Source: Glandiceps talaboti
Lineage: Eukaryota > Hemichordata > Enteropneusta > Spengelidae
DNA length: 64,000 nucleotides
Assembly: GCF_964340395.1 (NCBI RefSeq)
Contig: NC_135571.1
Coordinates: forward strand, 3,499,111 to 3,563,110
Direction: 5' to 3'
Positions 27,561-38,689 of the stretch are shown here, one piece after another (the stretch's first letter is position 1; the number at the start of each line of letters is the position of its first letter). Position numbers and translations under genes: made by a program. The notes under the pieces are model-generated. The model ran no database searches. It had not been told where the DNA came from and saw only the letters and a program-made list of their open reading frames with translations.

Positions 27561-28366
27561 TAGTGTTTATCAATAAAATGCTACCAAAATTTCGGTTGAA
27601 GTGTGGCAACAAGTAGATATATTTTTCATTTATATTTTTATGATTTCATGGATTTTTGTTATTTCACTTACAGTCTGGTGGTGAATAGGGTCATTAGTGG
27701 CATTGAGCTACCGCCTACTATAACACAATCGCGATGACTATCAGGAGTTTTGTGGCACGTGTTCAATTAGTCGCCGGAAAGTGATTTGTCACCTTTGACC
27801 TCTCGAGTACTCAGTGGTGTTTTGTCTCTTTAACTGGTCACAATTTTCTTACAATCGTTCTACTCTAGGTGTTGATGCCATAGCAACAGTGTGAGAATTT
27901 AATCTGATGGGCTTGGTTACTCATCCGGTGTATCGCCATGGCAACGTAACTGACCTGTGACATGTATTACATCTACGCTTGACAACCACTGCCGAAAATA
28001 GAGACATCACTGTGATTCTGAAAGATCTCATGGGAAATAACTAATGCTATCTATTGACGAATATTGTCAGTGTTTGCAAGGATGAATACAGGGACATTTA
28101 ATCAAATCTGAAGGTAATTTCACCGACAAAGATCGTAATCTGAGAACAAATTAAAGAAATTAAACAAAGCTTAAAACTGCGGTCTTGACAACAAAACACA
28201 CGACACATGGCCCAAAAGAGCACAAAATGGTAAATCGGGTATGTACATATTTCGTGTGGTTGTAAGTGAGTGGCCTTCAGCAATTCCGTACTTTCCATAT
28301 GCTGACAATCAACTTTTAAAAGAAAATCTTCACGGGAACTTTAACATGACTACTGGAGACCACAGA

Positions 28367-28457
28367 GGCTAAATCTGTAACTCCACTACACCTGACTGTT
28401 TCTATATGCATCCATATTGTCTAACAGCATGAGTGTAGCGGAGTCACAGATTCAGCC
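28367..28457. repeat. Foldback element, 24-base arms
   Basis: Left arm 28367-28390 and right arm 28434-28457 are inverted copies with three mismatches (GGCTRAATCTGTRACTCC...), separated by 43 bases. A possible MITE remnant or hairpin. Confidence 0.75.
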
Positions 28458-28621
28458 ATTGAACAGACAACCACGGAGACAACAACACCGAGATTTAGGA
28501 GATTGAAAATTATCTGAAGATACAAAATTAGACAAAATAATTTCCCCACGATTTACTTTGTTTTTATTGTAATCCTCAAATTGGGTTGTTTACACGAACA
28601 CGACACCAGTGAAACAATAGG

Positions 28622-28639
28622 TGACGTCATGATTGACAG
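28622..28639 (+). promoter_or_regulatory. CRE directly abutting a PBX-MEIS/PREP motif
   Basis: TGACGTCA (a perfect CRE) is followed without a gap by TGATTGACAG, the composite site bound by PBX with MEIS or PREP. Both are full consensus matches, in an otherwise unremarkable gene desert 7 kb upstream of FJX1 and 10 kb downstream of the MTCH stop. Motif evidence only. Confidence 0.3.
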
Positions 28640-28875
28640 ATGTAGCCAGCACTCACAGTCAAATGCATGACCGGTAGTAGGTACAGAATCTATCAAATCT
28701 ATCTATAAGATATACTAAAATGTATTATTTACAAAGTTTCACATGGTTGGAAAACAACAAAAATGCGAGAGAGAATAATACTGCGGGCTCGCGACAATGG
28801 TACTACAAAACGCTCAATGTCCCAAATAGGGTGATTCGCTTCTGATTTTTCTATGTTCCGGAGTCAGTGCACAGG

Positions 28876-28915
28876 GCATGGATGTATTAGGGAGATCTCC
28901 CTAATACATCCATGC
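28876..28915. repeat. Perfect 40-base palindrome
   Basis: Two perfect 20-base arms (GCATGGATGTATTAGGGAGA and its complement) meet with no loop. The sequence TGCACAGG occurs on both sides (left 28868-28875; right 28913-28920, overlapping the arm end), so the block resembles a duplicated inverted junction. Confidence 0.9.
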
Positions 28916-29873
28916 ACAGGGGCGGGTATATCATACGAATACTTGTGCTACAAATGTATCAATCTCTATACTAGTACATATAACACATGGGTGAGAAATT
29001 AGAGTCACTAAAAGAAGACGTTGTTATATTTAGCCCATAGACAAGGGAAACAACAATCTAAGAATTACTGCACGCCCTATGTAGAGTTGTACTAGAGAAC
29101 ACAACACATTATGATACGTGTTTACACTTCAAAACTTGTCTTGAGTATTTATTGTACTTATATTGACAAAAAAACAAAAGATGGATTCCCTAATGATAAA
29201 AAGGAGGTACAAATCATCTCTAATTGCTCTTCCGTGGACTGGTTACTTTCAAAGCTGGGAGTGACTTGTCATTATATGCTTACAATGTAATCGGGATCAT
29301 AATTAAAGCTATCGAGGCATTGTCTGCAGTGACTAACATCTATAGCTAGCGAGTTAACAAGTGAATTAACACGCCAAAATCACACCTTATGAAAAAACCC
29401 CTTTCACGTAATGAGGCTATTGATTGGAGAGTGACAGGAGCAGTGGAACCACTAATTAGTCACAGTTGTTAGGAGTACAATGTCGTATTGAGTAGGGTTA
29501 ATATAGTTAGTTCATTAATTTAGAACAAAGGTGATAGAAGTCTCCATGATGAGCAGTCCTTCAATAGATCTGACAGGTTTTGTTTGTTTTATGTTTTCCC
29601 CTGGAAAGGTCCTTGTCTGTGCTCGTTGCTAAGGAATGAAACTTTAGCCCACAGCCGCTCTCTCACCTAATGTCTCCATGATACTAGTAATAGAGAACTA
29701 GTCTAGTTCCTGACGGCCGTGTTCCGATTTTACACTACGTTATCTTCACACATCTAATATAGAGCATGAAGGCATCTCTCCTATCACAGACAAAAAGTCT
29801 TTAATTCTCTAGCTTGTCTGTGCCCCTATAGCAAGCTATAATAGGTAGAGCATGGCGGTTTCTCCCCTATCCA

Positions 29874-30074
29874 ATCTGATGTGGTGAATACAGCCTGATT
29901 TTTTGTTCACCTCTGTTTCATTCGTTTACTGTTGTTCGTTTTCGATTTTGTTGTTCTGGGCGTGAGCAAAATATGGGAAGGTGGCGATCACTCCCCGAAC
30001 AATAAAATCGAAAACAAACGAGGGAAAGAAAGAGAGGTAAATAAAGAAATCGAGCCTTATTCACCACATCAGAT
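29874..30074. mobile_element. MITE-like family D, copy D1
   Basis: Terminal inverted repeats ATCTGATGTGGTGAATA / TATTCACCACATCAGAT enclose about 165 bases with internal inverted blocks (CACCTCTGTTTC..., ...GAGAGGTAAATAAAG; TTTTCGATTTTGTTGTTC / GAACAATAAAATCGAAAA). The same ends occur at 52580-52748. No coding capacity. Confidence 0.8.
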
Positions 30075-31532
30075 GTGAGTTTTAGACAAGTTACTACCTT
30101 ACAATCTGTATATATATCTAAATAGTTTATCCATTGTTAATAGAGGGACTGTGTTTAGCCCAAAGTCTGTAAAATACGTATAAACTAACATAAGCACTTC
30201 GGAGTCTCGACCCCGAGGAAGGATTATTATAGCCCTGGGTTCAGTCGTGTAAGAGTTTTGGCTCTTGTGTAGGGGGAAGGCGACAACCAAACCCCCATAT
30301 GACTAGGATGCCACGTGCTTTCACTTTGGTAGGAATTGTTCGGTCGAATGACAAATGCAAAGTTCGAGTCTTTGGTTCGAGTCAATACGGACAATTCCAA
30401 GTCAACATTTATACGTATGATAATTTTCCCGAGTTACTCTACTGGTTCTCAAAAGTTCAATACCCGTTGTAACTTGGAAAACTCGCTATTAAATGATCTA
30501 CGGGGTTCTACTGACCAATGACTCCCCACCCACCCGAACTGTCCAGATACGGTTCGACGGCTAAAGTGAGCATACTTGACACAGTTCGCACTTCACTCTC
30601 TGTTTTACGTGCAATCGTTAGCGCAAACCTGCCGTACCTAGGGTAGCCTGGAGAAGTACTGGCGCCAGACGTACAGAGACCGTGTTTCATCGACAGGAAA
30701 AAAATGTTTTACGTGACTGTATGAGACAGAATCATCAAAGGACTTATTCAAGTCTCTGACCTTTTTTTTCAATATTTATTTGATTCAGGATGAAATATGT
30801 TTTAAAACACACAAACACAGCTGTATTCTTTTGTGTGGAATGATAACCTGACGGAGTGATTGCCAGACAGTCGTCGGGTGAACGCAAAGAGACGTGCGGA
30901 GACTATAGCTACTGGTAATATTGGGAAATAAAATAAAAGCTGGACATTTCCTTTAAGAAACTAAATGTGACGTGACTAACAAACTCAAAATATTTAAAGA
31001 ATGGGTGGCTTAAAAAAACTCCCTGTTGGCGGGTCTAGATCTTTCTAAGTATCTCTGTAAAGACTCAGACCACTGTAATATTGAGGAACAGCCTGTACTG
31101 TGGATCATGGTAGCACTGTATTATTAAAACACACCTTTTGACGAAAATATTCGAAAATTAAAAAACACAAAGTTATGGTGAAAATATTAGCAACGACTAC
31201 AACCTGAAACCAACAAAAAATGAGTTTACCTGTCAATCATTTGAAACTCGAGGGGATATTACAAGCTGCCATGTAACTACATACAGTGACATGTTTAAAA
31301 GTGTGACAATACGTACTGTATACTCCAGTATCTCGCTATGTAAACAGTTCCCCAGGCCTAAACAGTTCCCCAGGTCCATGAAATAGAAGATAGTTAATTT
31401 TATGAGTTGTCTTGAAATAGATAGGGTAATCTAAGTCTTCTAATGTTGATTCTACTAAAACTTTATAGTTAGTATATAATGTTCACATTACATTTGTTAT
31501 ATTAGATCGTTCGTGTTAGTATTATAACTGTG

Positions 31533-31566
<34 letters not shown>

Positions 31567-31584
31567 AACACTCTCCCCCCCTCT

Positions 31585-31654
<70 letters not shown>

Positions 31655-31658
31655 CCCT

Positions 31659-31737
<79 letters not shown>
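31533..31737. repeat. (CT)n microsatellite with CA and C-run interruptions
   Basis: CT dinucleotides interrupted by CACA (31549-31565), CTCCCC blocks and a run of ten C near 31660. Arg/Glu or Ser/Leu open frames are artefacts. Confidence 0.96.
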
Positions 31738-31740
<3 letters not shown>

Positions 31741-32089
31741 GGCAACCCATGCTTATAGCTCGTAGTCAGAGTTTTTAGCGCCCATTTCATCTTTTGGTGT
31801 AAAGGGGCGTGGAATGTTAAAATGTTTTCGCTGTATAAATGTAGTCAACCCGTTATATTCAAAGATCAAATGTAAAGTGAACATGTGGTATTTCTAAAAG
31901 TTTAATATGTAATTATAAAGAGTAATTTCTATGAACATGGTAGGTTGGAAAGTTAAATCAGTGAAAATGTTTTGTAAAAAGACATACCAGATCGGATCGG
32001 AAACTTGTTCAAGAAAAGTGTATCCAATTTTGAGCGGGAAATCTTTTTTGTGTGTGGAAGAGGGATAATGGCACAGATACCTGTTTTCA

Positions 32090-32165
32090 ATCTAGTCTAG
32101 AAAAAACATAAAAGGTGATAAAAACCAAGAATTTATGGGCGGGAAAGTGGTTCGTTAGTGAAAAG
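32090..32165 (+). repeat. Fragment of the GGCGGGAAAGTG repeat
   Basis: CAATCTAGTCTAGAAAAAAC is followed about 45 bases later by GGGCGGGAAAGTGG and a TTAGTGAAAAGG tail, in the same order as in the 8.8-9.1 kb pair. Confidence 0.5.
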
Positions 32166-34886
32166 GAATTATAGATTTGTACATACCAAATGGGATGTAG
32201 TGACTTGTTTAGTGGAATAACTGACTAATGGGATTACCTGACAGAAAGACTACGTCATGTTTATTGTGGGTAAAACCAAGGACGTATAGCTTATTTGTCA
32301 AATTTTGTTTACTTCTTCCAAGCTACTGACGTAATTAGTACGGGGCAACATAAGCAGACAAAAACTACACGGCATACTAGCTAGTATTGTCCACTTAAAA
32401 ACCATCATTCACACACTAGTAGGTGGTCGCAACATCTAAAAGACTTTTAAAACTATTTCAATGATGAGTCTTGTTGTGTTTCGCAACAATAAAATCTTAC
32501 ATACAATGAACTCTACAGGGGAGGGACGTCTTTCTCTGTACGACAAGTCATCTCTATAAATGAACTACACGGCCTTGCTGAAGTGTTAAACAGATCGGCG
32601 TAGCAGTATATACCGTTGTACAAACTTTTTCAAAATCTCTCGTAATCCTTAAAGTACTCAAAGAACTTTTGTGTAGACCTTTGTTGAACTATCAATAGAA
32701 AGTATACACGATACATGTTAGTAGTTTCATTGACAGTCCCCAAAGAAATAAATCTCAATTTGCCATTTCCCCATTAAGGAGCGCCCTTATTATTAATATA
32801 TTCTGGTAATGCGACAACGAAATGCGAAGTATGTTTTCTAAATAACACCTTGGGTAAAAATGTGAGCGATAAGAAGGATAGTTGAGTGATGTCTAGAGGA
32901 AGGTAAATAATCTCAGCCACTTAAACATCGGCTTAAAACTACCCAACACATTGAACCAAAGAACAGATTAGAATGAATGAAAGTTGGTCAAAACTTTCAA
33001 AAATATCTCGCTAGGACGATACGCCCCGTCACCCTTCAACAGTACTAGTTGAGTGAGACGAAGCTACGATGTCAATTCCTCGATTGTCCTCAAGAACTCG
33101 TCCCAGGTCTTTGTTTATCACATCGATCGCTATCTTTGTCCACGTCAACTTTTCACGATTGATATTTGTAACCTATTCAAGTCAATAACTGAAACTCTTC
33201 ACACCTGCCTGTATATTTAACAGTCACTTAAGGGGTTTCATCTGTCTGTCAAATCGCCATATGAACACGTGACATATTCCCACGGTAGATTCCTATTGAC
33301 AAAAGGGTGGCGCTCGACGTTGGTCGGTTCAGTGTCTGCTATTCATACAAGTTGTATAGTAAACAGCGAACCTAAACAATGTTTCGACGAGAAGTGAAAA
33401 TGTATCCGACTAGTGCGTTTCAGTGACTGAAAATTTTCAATTGATGAGAACTCTACCAGGAACTGAGTGCATTTCAGATTCGTGACTCTATCGGGGTCTG
33501 TCTGCCTAGAAGGACACGCCTTGCATATCGTCTACACCGGACTAATGGTTAATTATTGTCCGAAATAGTTCTTTTCAGATCGTGGGTTACTAACAGCTGA
33601 CAACGAAAATTCATGACATAGTTTTTGGGCGAGTCTGAAATCGAAATTCCACAAACTTGATGGTCACGTGCACATTTACACGCCACACAACTTGCAGCTT
33701 ACTTTTTGTATCGTTCACGATAATTATATTACAACAGTATACTAACAGAATCGTGTGTATGAATATTCTGATTTTCCATTTTCGTTTAAAATTTGAAATA
33801 ATATTTTCCTTTTCCCGCTCATAAGTTGATATTTGAAGCATATCTGGTTTGACACATAGGGCTACGTAATATTTCTTAGTTTTAGATTGTCGTTTTCTGA
33901 AGTTATCTACAGGCTAAATATGACAACGTTTTCACTTGAATATATTTCCTCTACATTTGTGGAAAGAACAGAGTATCGTCTAGTGTGAAGCGTATGATTT
34001 ATAGTAACAGGATTCGTATGACATTTTCCTTAAAAAATAAACAATCAAAGTAATAATACGTATCCCTGTAGTTTGATACAAGAAATATTTAAACATATGT
34101 TATAAAAACTTCCCTCCTTTTATCGTACTACGACGTGCGTTCACTCTTCACTTCATGCTGAGACAGTCTGAAGTACAACTCGGTAGTCCCTAGAATGAAA
34201 GAGTCATCATTTTTGCACTCCCTATTAATCTTGTCGCTTATGTCGTCAATTGGCAATTGTTAACGTCGTAAACCACATACATACCTCTTTACGGCACCGT
34301 CAAAGATGTTTGAGATTTAGCAGAAAATACTGGAAATTTTCATGAAAGATTTATTTTCGCTAATTTCGCTAGAAACCCTCGCAAATATAACGTAGTGACT
34401 AAAATACCTTCTTGTATGTGAACACAATGTACTACTAGTCTGGTAATTAGTAAAAATTAGTCTTTGAGAACTAACTGAAGACTGTAAAATCGCAACAAAA
34501 TGTTCTAGTGGTATCTAGGTTTACAAGTATGCACCCTGGTTTGCGAGATTGGCATGATTAATATTTAAAAAAAAGTATTGTAACTGTCAAGGCCCCTTAT
34601 TGTTATTCTCACCTTCGTCATACGTCTTCGAGCTTTCAAAAGTCTTTTCGTTACAGTTTCCACAACAAATGGTGTCGATCGATTGTGGTTTAATTGGCAT
34701 ATATAAACTTATTTCATATAATTTCTTATTTAACCCCCCCCCCCACCAGGCGGGCTATTATAGGGGGTTTAGTCCGTCGACGTCCATATACAACTCAATC
34801 TAATTAAAATTTAATGTGAGAATGTATGACTCGGTTAATTTGTTTACCCACAGACCTATATTTAGTGGTCTGAAGTTTACCTCTCT

Positions 34887-34966
34887 CGGTTACCCAGACT
34901 CTCGTCTCGGGGGCGTTTGGGGAGGTCTCGTAGTAGCGCCCCCAGAGACGAGAGTCTGGGTAACCG
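34887..34966. mobile_element. 80-base foldback with flanking 13-base direct repeats
   Basis: Arms of about 30 bases (CGGTTACCCAGACTCTCGTC... and its complement ...GACGAGAGTCTGGGTAACCG) enclose a loop of about 20 bases. CTGAAGTTTACCT occurs at 34870-34882 and again at 34970-34982, just outside the foldback, like a target-site duplication. Confidence 0.75.
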
Positions 34967-34982
34967 AAACTGAAGTTTACCT

Positions 34983-35112
34983 TTATTTCTTTTGTACATT
35001 GTCGTTTGTTTTTAATTTGCTTTTCCGGACCGGAAGTGATCATCCTTTCCGGATCCAAAGAAAAAGGAAAGAAAGCAAATACAGAAATCGGACCGTATCC
35101 ACAACATCAGAT
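34983..35112. mobile_element. Family D-like fragment (copy D2)
   Basis: The right part (GAAAGAAAGCAAATACAGAAATCGG... CCACAACATCAGAT) matches the right half of D1 at 29874. The left terminal repeat is missing, perhaps cut by the neighbouring foldback. Confidence 0.5.
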
Positions 35113-35254
35113 TATTTCTATTGTTGGTTTGACGTTTTCCGGGGAATGTATTTTAGTGACAACAGCTAACGTCATGGGTATTTAGTTTCACATGATTGAC
35201 AAGTTTTCACTGAAAATTCTTAAAATACCCATATCATATACTGTAGATCTAACT

Positions 35255-35696
35255 TAAAGGTCTATTTTATCTATAAGTAGTATAGTAATAAGTTGAAACT
35301 GTGATTCAATGGGTGCTTCTCTTTGGGTGCGGACCCGAAAATTAATTTGTATTTATCATTATTTATCATTTATGGTTTATTTATATTGTACATGGCAGCC
35401 TACTGGCTGAATTGTGACAATATTACAATTGTAGATTATTTTAAAATGGGAAATAGAATTGATAAATTAAAATATTAATAAAACTTACAATTGGCGACAA
35501 CAACATCAAGGAGTGTTCTATGAAATGACTAGTGTAACACATATGTACACAAGACAGTTTTTGACATATTGTACCATACTATGCATACTGCTACACAAAT
35601 ATGTTTATCCCTATGTGATTCAATACTGTTCATGGTGTATGGTATCTGACAAAATAGTTTCAAAAAACTTTCCAGTTTCAACTAGTGTAGCTTTAA
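35255..35696 (-). mobile_element. MITE-like family C, copy C3 (rearranged)
   Basis: Contains the AGTAGTATAGTAATAAGTTGAAA and GGTGCGGACCCGAAAAT blocks at its left and GTGATTCAATACTG plus the terminal CAACTAGTGTAGCTTTAA at its right. About 150 bases of unrelated sequence separate the halves. Confidence 0.6.
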
Positions 35697-36309
35697 CCGA
35701 ATTGAATGTCCATTGTGACTAATTTCATTCACACATGTCCATATTTATTATTAGAGTAAAACATCCATGTAGAAGACAAATATCTTAATAATTACAGACC
35801 TTCAAATAAAAATGAAGGCTTTCAATAAACGCTAGTTAGACAGGGATGAGGCAATTCTCAGAAACTTTTGAAACTTGATAAAACAAAGGCATTTCTCATT
35901 TCATTCAATGGTGGCGCTGTTGAAGACGGATTTACAAAAAGCGTCCACGAGGGCACACTAAACAGAATGTCTCATTCTCTTCGAGTTGTACTTTCTGTAT
36001 ATCTCCTTACATTTCTAATAGTAAACATGTCAGTACAACATTCTGAGGACCAGTTCTTCACATAGTCTGTGAATTATCACTATTTATTCATTTTGTAGAA
36101 TTCCGGTATTAGAAGGGTTTGGATTAATATAGTACATAAGTAATATCAAGGGAGGGGAGGAAGGGGGAGGGGTTGTGGTTCTGTTGGATAACCATTTACC
36201 CAGAAGTTAATAAATAGTGAATTACAGTATTACTTCCCAGTGAATGGTTCTGTAGTATAAATATATGTAATTTGGCATTAATGATGGGTTTTACAACCCA
36301 TCAAAAAGT

Positions 36310-36425
36310 AATACATGTAGATGCAGACACTCCATCCAAGTGTCTACTCCTATATTACTAGGTGCAAGCTTTCTTTTGAAACCTTTGCTGATGACCTTGA
36401 CCTTTGGGTCAATAACCAAAATCAA
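36310..36425 (+). repeat. Single copy of the nuclear-receptor-half-site repeat
   Basis: CTCCATCCAAGTGTCTACTCC... GCAAGCTTTCTTTTGAAACC... TGACCTTGACCTTTGGGTCAATAACCAAA follows the same order as the array at 53690-54220. TGACCTTGA (36392-36400) is an exact extended half-site. Confidence 0.6.
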
Positions 36426-36839
36426 GCCATCTTTGTTCTTGTACTCTCACTTACCCACGCCTCTTACTCACTCACCCCCACGCGTGCTCGCTCATTAAGC
36501 TAGACTCAAGGAGAGACTTTGAGATTTGACGCCATGGTTAACACTAGACTAGATAACCCATGGGAAATAAACACACTGAAACTGTGTTACTTTGATGGAA
36601 TGATTATAGAAATCATATATTTACTTTATTTGTCTAAGTTTAATCATAGTTCACATCTTAACTAAATCCCGTGTTTACTGCAAGGTCGATGTCTTTCACT
36701 CCTAGCTTGTACATTTGTATTGCCCCTGACACACACTTTATAAGTCTGCTACAGTAGTGGTAAAACTCAGTAAATGCCACAGTTGCTTGACTGACACATA
36801 CTATTCCACCATACTGTGACACAAATCCTGATGATGATG

Positions 36840-36965
36840 AGTGAGTGCAAGTGTGGAATACTTGAGGTGTTCGCACCAGTGCTTGCAGCTTCACACGCAA
36901 AGTGCATGAAAGTGCAGTAGAAAACACTGCAAGCACGAGTGCAAATGCCCAAACACCGACACTGA
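36840..36965 (-). repeat. Self-complementary dispersed repeat
   Basis: On the minus strand it reads GCATTTGCACTCGTGCTTGC... AGTGTTTTCT... and then folds back (GCTGCAAGCACTGGTGC). The same sequence occurs at 41683-41815 inside the MTCH gene. Confidence 0.65.
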
Positions 36966-37308
36966 AACTCACGAGGAATTGGAATCTGTTATTATTACGT
37001 ATTTTTATTTGAAATAGCAAATGTCTTTTAAAAAACCACAATGTGCAATTATGCGATTTCATCTTCTAGTAATAATCCTATATTCACTTGAATGTGGGCG
37101 CACCAGTGTAAGTAATCACATATGTAATACTTGGAGAGCATTGGCAGCTTACCCTGTTGAAGAGTGTGCATAAAGGGAAGCAACCTATCACAGTGTCTGT
37201 GTGTACTAAGAAGTCGCTGTACCATATCAGTACAAGCTAGGCAAGGGACAGTGTGATATTACCCTAGGCACTACCCCTCACTACTAATCCACCAATGGAG
37301 GATTCCAT

Positions 37309-37666
37309 TTAAAGATGCACTAGCTGTAACTGAAACATTTTTTGAATCTGTTTTGTTCGATATAATGACTAAATCATAATATCATACACCCTGTACAGTA
37401 TTGAATCACCTGTGGGTAAATATATTTGTGTAGTTGTACATATAATATGGTTCAATCAATAATTCCAATCAAATCGATTTTTGGGTCCACACCCTAAAAT
37501 CAGGACCCTAATGTGTTTGTGATTTCAATCTATTACTGTACTACTAAACTGACCTTTACTTAACATGCAATGTCTAATTCTTTGTATTTTAACAATTTTC
37601 AGTGAATATATTGTTGGTTGTCGGTCTGAAAAAATAATACAGCAGTTACAGCTAGTGCAGCTTTAA
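37309..37666 (+). mobile_element. MITE-like family C, intact copy C1
   Basis: Terminal inverted repeats of 24 bases with one mismatch: TTAAAGATGCACTAGCTGTA... at the left and ...TACAGCTAGTGCAGCTTTAA at the right. About 310 bases of AT-rich interior without coding capacity. Both ends begin with TTAA, which would suit a TTAA-targeting (piggyBac-type) element, though that is inference. Confidence 0.85.
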
Positions 37667-38123
37667 GTTCTTATCTCAGTTTAATCATCATGTGATCACC
37701 TTTCTATTATTTCATGGTTCAGGATGATTTCATCTTCTTAGAGTCAAGTATCACTTAATTGAAAAAAAAATTCACTCCATCCCTCGAAGCAAGTTTAAAA
37801 TAGCTGCTAATTTGGCTAGTAATTGCATATGAAAGAATAACGAAAGACATTTAGCATTTAATGTCGTTGTAGCCAAACAGAGAATAAATGTACAAAACTT
37901 GTTTTAAATTTATACAGCCTAACTTAAAAACTAATTAGTTTAGATTTTGGCAAGATTGAAGAATACTGGTCCTATACATTTGTTTCATACCCTAGTGTGT
38001 ATTTTGATAGCCTGTTTACTGAGCTGTCAAGATACATCATTAGATGGTCACACCTTCGAGCCCTTGTATTCTCCTAGACTGTCTACTGCGATGTCGAGAT
38101 AAATCGCTAACAGATTTGAGTAG

Positions 38124-38570
38124 ACTAAACCCTGCGTTCTTCAGGAGTGCCCAAATTTGTGTAGGCCAGACACAGGGTTCTTCAAGTGTGCCCATATTTG
38201 TGTAGGTCAGACACAGCATTCTTCAAGTGTGCCCAGATTTGTGTAGGCCAGACACAATGTTCTTCAAGTGTGCCCAGATTTGTGTAGGCCAGACACAATG
38301 TTCTTCAAGGGTGCCGATATTTGTGTAGGCCAGACACAGCATTCTTCAAGTGTGCCCAGATTTGTGTAGGCCAGACACAGCATTCTTCAAGTGTGCCCAG
38401 ATTTGTGTAGGCCAGACACAATGTTCTTCAAGGGTGCCCAGATTTGTGTAGGCCAGACACAGTGTTCTTCAGGTGTGCCCAGACTTGTGTAGGTCAGACA
38501 CAGTGTTCTTCAGGTATGCCTAGATCCATAAAGACTAAACCCAGCATTCTTCAAAGGTGCCCAGATTTGT
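38124..38570. repeat. 41-base minisatellite, about 11 copies
   Basis: Unit reads TTCTTCAAGTGTGCCCAGAT followed by TTGTGTAGGCCAGACACAG. It lies directly downstream of the MTCH stop codon, so it may be in the 3' untranslated region or just beyond. Confidence 0.95.
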
Positions 38571-38689
38571 AGCAATTAATTGTTAGGGAGTTTAAGATTT
38601 CTTATTGTCGTTATGTTATTTACACATTTTATGTTAAACTAGAAATAAACATTGTGACGTGGGTTTTGTTGTTGTTGTTGTTATTAATC

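Larger units (their letters stand above)
24275..31530. other. Gene desert between FJX1 and MTCH, left part
   Basis: About 7 kb with no recognisable exon. Small microsatellites are a (TTG)n at about 24555-24585, a (GA)n at 25099-25163 and a (TTAA)n at about 26316-26346. Other content is entered separately: a family C element (25995), a CRE/PBX-type site (28622), a foldback (28367), a perfect 40-base palindrome (28876) and a family D element (29874). The desert could hold enhancers of FJX1, but no conservation data are available here. Confidence 0.55.
31740..38120. other. Gene desert between FJX1 and MTCH, right part
   Basis: About 6.4 kb without a supported exon. The largest non-repeat open frame (36658-37062, minus) is explained in part by a self-complementary repeat (36840-36965) that has a relative inside an MTCH intron. 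Other content is entered separately: foldback (34887), MITE families C and D, and a nuclear-receptor-motif repeat (36310). Confidence 0.55.

Noticed and set aside
36658-37062. 134-codon minus-strand frame
   Set aside because: Half of it lies in a self-complementary dispersed repeat also present at 41683-41815; the rest shows no domain. MTCH ends at 38690, so it is not part of that gene.
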